64,000 nt of DNA from assembly GCA_030762175.1 (NCBI GenBank), contig CM060842.1, positions 70,173,501-70,237,500 on the forward strand, given 5' to 3'. This document shows, piece by piece, positions 59,331 to 64,000 of this stretch. The number at the start of each line of letters is the position of its first letter. Positions within the stretch are counted from its first letter, which is position 1. The notes beneath the pieces were generated by a model, which was given only the letters and a program-made list of their open reading frames with translations, was not told the origin of the DNA and searched no databases. The stretch is from Metallyticus violacea (Eukaryota > Arthropoda > Insecta > Mantodea > Metallyticidae). The position numbers were made by a program, and so were the translations under genes.

Positions 59331-60753
59331 CTTCACTGTACAAGTTCCAATAAGCATTTCTAGTTACAAATCTTTGTTTGTAGATGTAATCATTTTATTA
59401 TACCTACATTATTTTCATAAACTGCAAAAACATTTACAACTGTTGTTCAAAATAGCATCCTCCAGCTTTGATGCAGTCATAACATTGTCACATAAGTTCA
59501 TTGCCAGTTGTCTGCATGTTTGCAATCATATTCAAGCTGATCAAGTGTACACTTCAACTTGTAAATACAGACTGCATCCTACTAAATACCCATAATTAGG
59601 ACTATTCAAGTCAAATACACATTATACCATCTTCCTTGCATTACTAAAGTTTAAAACTCATGCTTTTTGCATTGCATTAGTGGAACACCTCATGATGTTC
59701 GCCTACATGTTGGCCAGGTTGCTAATGCTTATTTTATTCTTACCTCTCCTGCAACATATGAAAAATGACTTTGGCTTATAAACTTGCAACTAAGGCATTT
59801 CCAGATCAGGGTTCCCTATTTCAAATTCATACATTTGCTCTTCTTTATTGTATCTGAAAGTTTATTTCATTATCACAGAAACATATTGTGTGTGACTATT
59901 CTGTTGGAGTAGTGTATAATACACTATGAACAAAATTAATTCCTGCATTATTAAAAAGTTTTATGTTTAGCTTATAGAACAAAAGTATCTCACTATTAAT
60001 TATATTTATGTTTTTCTTTGAAATGGCAGGAAAGGTGCTAATTTTACATGAGTTCATTGGATCTTACTTGAGGATTATGAGATTTTTTTTTAATAATTTT
60101 GAAATACTCTAATTGTAAAAAGTGTTCAGACTAAAGTCAAAGCAGGCAACCATGATTCTACTGCTGCTGTTGTAACAGATTAGTACTGCAAATAGAAAGT
60201 TAACACTTTTGTTTTCAAAGTCTAAAGCTTGAAGTTTACAAACACTGATGCCTATTGTAACCCTCTAGAATGAAAGAAATGACAATTAAGACTTACATAA
60301 AATGATGAATTGCCACAGTATGTATTTTTTCAATGTATCTAATGCTATTTAATACATTTATTTTATGTCTTCAATGTCATCCATTTGTTTGGAACTTTTT
60401 TTAGGTGATGTCAGCAAACAAGCAATTGCGCTACTGGCCTCTCAAGGTCAATCATTCTTGGAATTATTAGGGATCAATAAAACAGAATAAATGTACGTAC
60501 ATTCTTATAGACCCAGAACATGAAAGACAAGTCATAACATTAACAGAGGTTAAATAGGGATAAATTAGTAGAATATTTTCACAATTTAAAAATTGTCAGC
60601 ATGCCTGAAATGCCAAAAAATATTTAGCAAGATTTTGAAAATTTTACAAAGGTTTCACCATATGCTGCAAGGCAGATCTTGTAATGTTCCAGCAAATTTT
60701 GATTGCTATTTTTATTACTACTACTTTAATTTTGTATGAAGATGTTTCAGTTG
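59331..60753. other. ALG8 intron, AT-rich
   Basis: No exon supported. A 102-codon open stretch at 59287-59595 has no recognised similarity; part of it resembles mariner 5' sequence poorly. Confidence 0.5.
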
Positions 60754-60775
60754 TTTTTTTTTTTTAATCTAACTA

Positions 60776-61000
60776 CTATTTAATATTGGCAGTGAATTTG
60801 GGAAGTGATGAGTAAGAGGAATTTACGCGAGGTACCGCATTAAGCACCTTCGTAAATAGTGGGGATTTGCATGCTTCCGGCCAATGGTCGGGAGCAGACT
60901 CGAGGAGTTGGTCCGGGAGGCAGCCATGGCCGAGGCCCTGACTACTCGCCCGGGGATTCTGAGGAAACTGGGGGTTTGGAGAGTTACGTGCTTTAATCAT
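60776..61000 (-). CDS. Short second ORF of the GC-rich LINE
   Basis: The start ATG overlaps, as ATGA, a TGA stop in the ORF1 reading frame, a coupling typical of LINE ORF1/ORF2 junctions. The 74 codons begin MIKARNSPNPQFPQNPRASS and end FTANIK, followed within about 15 bases by the poly-A tail. No endonuclease motif is visible. It may be the first residues of ORF2 fused by deletion to the 3' UTR. Function unknown. Confidence 0.45.
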   Translation of the reverse strand: MIKARNSPNPQFPQNPRASSQGLGHGCLPDQLLESAPDHWPEACKSPLFTKVLNAVPRVNSSYSSLPKFTANIK

Positions 61001-61155
61001 GAATTATTTTGGTCGCTCTGACGAGCGTTTGGTTGCAGCATTATTGTTGCCGGTGTGGTCTGCAAGTACGCGTTACGATATGACTGTGAAAGTTGCTGTG
61101 TATTGCTGTGGGTTGCTTTGTTGGTTTTCTTGATGTCAGTAAGGTGGTTGTTAAT

Positions 61156-62532
61156 CTATGCGAAGTATTTGTAACTGTAAGTCCGGAGTTCTGTGAACGC
61201 CTCTTCCAAGCGGTCGAGGCGAGCGGAGATTAGTTCTAGTGATGCCAATTTTTCGTTCAGTTGGTTGTGGTGCTGTTGCGCGAAGTCCGTGAGGGTGGTG
61301 ATAGCTGCTGGCATGGTCTTGCGTACATATGTATGTTGGTCGTCCAAGCGCCTGGCCAGGGCGTCGCAACTCCTACGCATCAGGCCTGCCTGGTCTTGTA
61401 GCTGCTTCGATAGTGTAGATTCTGTGCAATTTTGCTGGTTGTTGGTACTTTGACAATTTTGGATTTTGGCGTCGTGTAGGGACGTGATAGCTTCTACCAG
61501 TTGGTTGCTGCGAGTAGTTACAGCTTCTAGAGCTGCCGCCTGCTGGAGTATCAAGGCTGTTTGCTTGTGGATGAGGTCTTGAAGAGCAGTGATAAGATGA
61601 TTTGATTCATGTGATGGTTGCTGGAATGTGTTCTCTGTTGTGTGAGTTGCTTCTGTGTCTATTGGTGTAGTTGCTGTGCACCTCATTGAGGGTTGCTGTG
61701 TGTGAGAGTTTGATGAGTGGCTGCTTGTATTGTTGCTGTTGAGGTTGAATCTGCGCTGAAGAGGACATGCAGCTTGGCCCGTGAAGTGGGTAGTGTCTCC
61801 GCACGAGGCACAGTAGCGGCGACGGCGGGTCAGGTCATGGCTGGTGCAGGTAGCTGTCAGCGCCGCTGCTCCACAGTAGTGGCAGCGAGGTGCGTTTGAG
61901 CAGGCTAGTTGTGAGTGGCCGTAGCCGCAACATCGTCTACAAGGAGTGTTCCGACGGCTATGGAACCTGAGATATAATGGTCCGAGTGTGAATCCTGTAT
62001 CTATGGCTACCTCGCATTCGGCTTTCTCCAGGAAGTTGACTCTTACTAGTGAGGTCGCGCCCTTTTGCGAGCATAAGCGGGTAGCGAGGTGTGCAGATGG
62101 CCAATGCCACTGCAAAGTCCGGAGAACGTAGGGGCAGGCAATGCTTCGTGGTACTCCCCGTAGCACTGCGCTGAGATGGTCTGCAGATGTGAGGCTGTGG
62201 TGCGTCCGAGTGTTGTCTTGTCCCTGATGTGGTGGTGGTGGTGGTGGTGGTGGTGGTGGTGAATACTGAGGCTGCGGCGGCAGAGGAGACGAGACAGTAT
62301 TGTGTGCGTGCGTGATAGAAGAAGGTTTTACCGGGGTAGGCTGCTGCGCATTTGTACCCTTAAGTGTTATCTCGTGTGCAGCAGGGCCCCTGGATGGCGA
62401 CGATGGAGGTGTTATGGTTGTTGTGGCTGGAGCAAGGAGAGAGTCAGGCACAAGCAGTGCTATGTATGTGACTGCAGAAGCAGGCCAAGCTTGTTCAGTG
62501 GTGGGGAGAGCACTGTGCAGTGGTTGGTCCAC
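61156..62532 (-). CDS. Gag-like ORF1 protein with zinc knuckles
   Basis: The 458-codon open frame is rich in Ser, Thr, Pro and Gln at the N-terminus (a polyproline run from CCACCACC repeats near 62230). The middle part, SIACPYVLRTLQWHWPSAHL and VRVNFLEKAECEVAIDTGF, resembles the RNA-recognition-like fold of LINE gag proteins. It is followed by a zinc-knuckle array: CRRCCGYGHSQLAC, CHYCGAAALTATCTSHD and CASCGDTTHFTGQAACPLQ. A C-terminal part with Gln-rich helices (IHKQTALILQQAAALEAV) suggests a coiled coil for trimerisation. The protein would coat element RNA. The frame is unusually intact for this window. It stops at TAG 61156, after which the same frame stays open for about 50 more codons to TGA overlapping the next ATG. 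Confidence 0.82.
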   Translation of the reverse strand: MDQPLHSALPTTEQAWPASAVTYIALLVPDSLLAPATTTITPPSSPSRGPAAHEITLKGTNAQQPTPVKPSSITHAHNTVSSPLPPQPQYSPPPPPPPPPPHQGQDNTRTHHSLTSADHLSAVLRGVPRSIACPYVLRTLQWHWPSAHLATRLCSQKGATSLVRVNFLEKAECEVAIDTGFTLGPLYLRFHSRRNTPCRRCCGYGHSQLACSNAPRCHYCGAAALTATCTSHDLTRRRRYCASCGDTTHFTGQAACPLQRRFNLNSNNTSSHSSNSHTQQPSMRCTATTPIDTEATHTTENTFQQPSHESNHLITALQDLIHKQTALILQQAAALEAVTTRSNQLVEAITSLHDAKIQNCQSTNNQQNCTESTLSKQLQDQAGLMRRSCDALARRLDDQHTYVRKTMPAAITTLTDFAQQHHNQLNEKLASLELISARLDRLEEAFTELRTYSYKYFA

Positions 62533-62785
62533 TGTGTTCCTTGTAGTTGAAGACTCCTCCTGAGCGTCCTGTACCCAGAATTTTCCCCTGAGGGATTCCC
62601 TGGGTGCTGCAGGGCTCCAGGTCGGAGAAGTTGCCGGCGATGATAATTACTAGTTCAGGCGGGTTGGCGGCGGCGGAGTCTGGCTTCGAGGCAGCGAGCG
62701 CGGTGGCAGGAGCTGGCTTTGGAGCGGCGGTCCGAGTGCTGCGCTCCGATTGGCGGGCAGGCGTCTTGCTCCCTCGGCGTCTCAT
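62495..62785 (-). CDS. N-terminal part of ORF1 in a shifted frame
   Basis: From ATG at 62785 the frame reads MRRRGSKTPARQSERSTRTA, then a Pro/Ala-rich stretch and LVIIIAGNFSDLEPC. The gag frame that continues downstream is open upstream only to about 62645, so the shift must lie between about 62500 and 62645. One indel, or programmed frameshifting, would join them. The basic start suits an RNA-binding protein. Confidence 0.6.
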   Translation of the reverse strand: MRRRGSKTPARQSERSTRTAAPKPAPATALAASKPDSAAANPPELVIIIAGNFSDLEPCSTQGIPQGKILGTGRSGGVFNYKEHSGPTTAQCSPHH

Positions 62786-62815
62786 GTTGAACTCACCGAA
62801 CGAACCACCTTCGAA

Positions 62816-63357
62816 ATGTTTCGTAATGTATATTGCATTATGCTAATGTATATCTGATTCCTGTTTGTTGGACATGCTTTAAGACAGATTTTCCAGCTAT
62901 ACTAAATAAACGCTAATATTATGAACATTTTCCTCTGTTGAAATGTAATATTGATTTCTTTTCCAATCCAAGACTGATTCAGTATGTTTGAACTTGTAGA
63001 CTAGTTCAAATTAAGTGGATCAATTTTAGGAAAGCTTTTTCTAAATTCTCAGTAATACTAAGCAGCTGATTTTTTTCTTATTTTTTACTAAATCTTTAGT
63101 ACATGATTCAAGCAGCACATCTATAAACAGGGTATTAAATTCATTACTACTGTTGAAATCTAATGATCCATACTGAGTATAACCAGCCTTGAGTAAATCA
63201 TCCTGGTTTGTATGCAATCATCAGCACCACCCTGTCTCAGAAAGTGAAGCACAAACAAATGGATGGCACAGTAAATAAATAAAAATAAACATTCTCTCTC
63301 TCATCCACTCTAATATATAATATACTCTCTGTATTTATGCTCTTAAATTTATTTCAG
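62816..63357. other. ALG8 intron end
   Basis: AT-rich; acceptor TTTATTTCAG ends at 63357. A short CT run lies near 63291-63302. Confidence 0.7.
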
Positions 63358-63603
63358 GGTCAATATTTACTGGCAGCATTTTGGTTTGCTGTGCTCCTCA
63401 ACTTGAAACATATCTTCATGTACGTAGCTCCAGCATATTTTGTGTACTTACTTCGAAATTATTGTTTCGATGCATCACATCCAAATGGCTCTGTACAGTT
63501 GCACTCCTTTGCACCTTCCAAGTTTACTAAACTTGGTTTGGTTGTTATTTCAGTGTTTCTCATCTCATTTGGGCCATTTATAGTTCTCAACCAAATTCCT
63601 CAG
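63358..63603 (+). CDS. ALG8: ALG8, exon 4
   Basis: Phase 0 at both ends. The exon reads GQYLLAAFWFAVLLNLKHIF, MYVAPAYFVYLLRNYCFDAS, a loop HPNGSVQLHSFAPSKF, then TKLGLVVISVFLISFGPFIV and LNQIPQ, with donor CAG/GTAATA. LKHIxxYVAPAYFVYLLR is the ALG8 signature around the middle membrane helices. With exons 1-3 it makes 257 codons, about half of a typical ALG8 of some 520 residues; the rest is beyond 64000. No frameshift or missing residue is seen, so the gene is probably functional. Confidence 0.96.
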
Positions 63604-63718
63604 GTAATATATTTCACTTTGATTTTGTACTGTTAAAGTAATATTACTGAAAAATGCTCTGATTTAAGTTTCATTATTCACACTCTGTACTTTCCAAAAT
63701 AACAGATGATTAAATAAT

Positions 63719-63950
63719 CTCTTCTGAGTTGAAATATTAGAACACTCTTTATGGTTTCACTTATATGAGATTTACTTATGACATGTTTTGTGGAACATCT
63801 GTCACATCTTTACCTGTTACGATTCAACGACACATATAAGTGAAACCATAAAGAGTGTTCTAAATATTTCAACTCAGAATAGATTATTAATGCATGTTTC
63901 AGTGTATTTGATTCCAAATTAAATTAATATTGAGATTATTTAATGTTTAA
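63719..63950. mobile_element. Penelope-derived palindrome, family A, copy 3
   Basis: Left AATCTCTTCTGAGTTGAAAT and right ATTTCAACTCAGAATAGATT pair, as do GAACACTCTTTATGGTTTCA and TGAAACCATAAAGAGTGTTC. The right hammerhead region is deleted and the left is eroded (GTAAAGATGTGACAG, AAAACATGTC). Compare 10862 and 31657. Confidence 0.82.
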
Positions 63951-64000
63951 ATGTTTCAGTTAACTATTTGTAAGCTGATGGTATTACAAAAATTACATAA

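Larger units (their letters stand above)
60754..62815 (-). mobile_element. GC-rich LINE-like element with ORF1 but no RT
   Basis: A 2-kb block of high GC lies on minus in an AT-rich intron. It starts near 62815, carries a gag-like ORF1 (62785-61156, possibly to 61006), a second short ORF (61000-60776) and ends in a poly-A tail (T run 60754-60765 on +). ATGTTTC occurs close to both ends (60742-60748, 62816-62822) and might be part of a target duplication, though spacing is not exact. There is no endonuclease or RT between ORF1 and the tail, so it needs enzymes in trans or is an internal deletion product. Confidence 0.8.

Noticed and set aside
59287..59595. 102-codon open frame in the ALG8 intron
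   Set aside because: No clear domain; it sits just past the Penelope end and has at best faint similarity to transposon sequence.
60742..62822. ATGTTTC as the target-site duplication of the GC-rich LINE
   Set aside because: The left copy is separated from the poly-A tract by five bases, so it cannot be claimed as a duplication without an empty-site comparison.

Overview
The window is AT-rich, intron-rich animal DNA, most likely from an insect with a large genome. The support is an insect-type kainate receptor, introns of several kilobases filled with transposons, and a repeat set of Penelope-like elements, mariners, CR1-like and RNase H-bearing LINEs and tRNA-derived SINEs. I see no prokaryotic operons, tRNA genes, rRNA genes or CRISPR arrays. 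The species cannot be fixed from sequence alone.

Two host genes lie on the + strand. The first is the 3' half of a kainate-type ionotropic glutamate receptor. Its exons are at 22723-22920, 24069-24294, 25933-26198, 26539-26733 and 29982-30158; the exons for the amino-terminal domain, S1, M1 and M2 are upstream of the window. They encode M3, the S2 ligand-binding lobe, M4 and a cytoplasmic tail. The second is the 5' half of ALG8, the ER glucosyltransferase that adds the second glucose to the lipid-linked oligosaccharide. Its exons are at 47451-47509 (a 19-codon first exon), 48119-48391, 55403-55595 and 63358-63603; the frame joins exactly at every junction and the gene runs past the window end.

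Region by region: 1-22.7 kb is far-upstream intron or intergenic DNA holding a composite Penelope-like element (1.4-3.7 kb), an ~840-bp fold-back (4.26-5.1 kb), three copies of one SINE, decayed Tc1/IS630-type transposons and a second Penelope fragment (17.2-18.05 kb). 22.7-30.2 kb is the receptor 3' half, with Penelope palindromes, a SINE and a CR1-like LINE fragment in its introns. 30.2-47.4 kb is intergenic: a decayed endonuclease-RT-RNase H LINE (32.7-36.65 kb, minus), a cluster of Penelope palindromes (38.3-39.6 kb), a mariner (43.2-44.0 kb) and a GC-richer block (44.0-45.7 kb). 47.45-64 kb is ALG8, whose long introns carry a second mariner of the same family, a perfect 88-bp inverted repeat, a mariner fossil, a head-to-head Penelope pair with a LINE nested in it (56.0-59.3 kb) and a GC-rich LINE that has a gag-like ORF1 but no reverse transcriptase (60.75-62.8 kb).

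The most striking system is the Penelope-derived palindromes. At least a dozen loci, in several sequence families, carry two inverted copies of a Penelope 3' end. At the best-preserved loci each copy holds a minimal hammerhead-ribozyme core (CTGANGA, short stem, GAAAC) followed by a short self-complementary helix III sequence that differs between families (ACATGT, ACATATGT, ACTAGT, ACCGGT). Hammerheads in Penelope-like elements are known; the inverted paired layout and the palindromes that change between families are what deserve a second look here.
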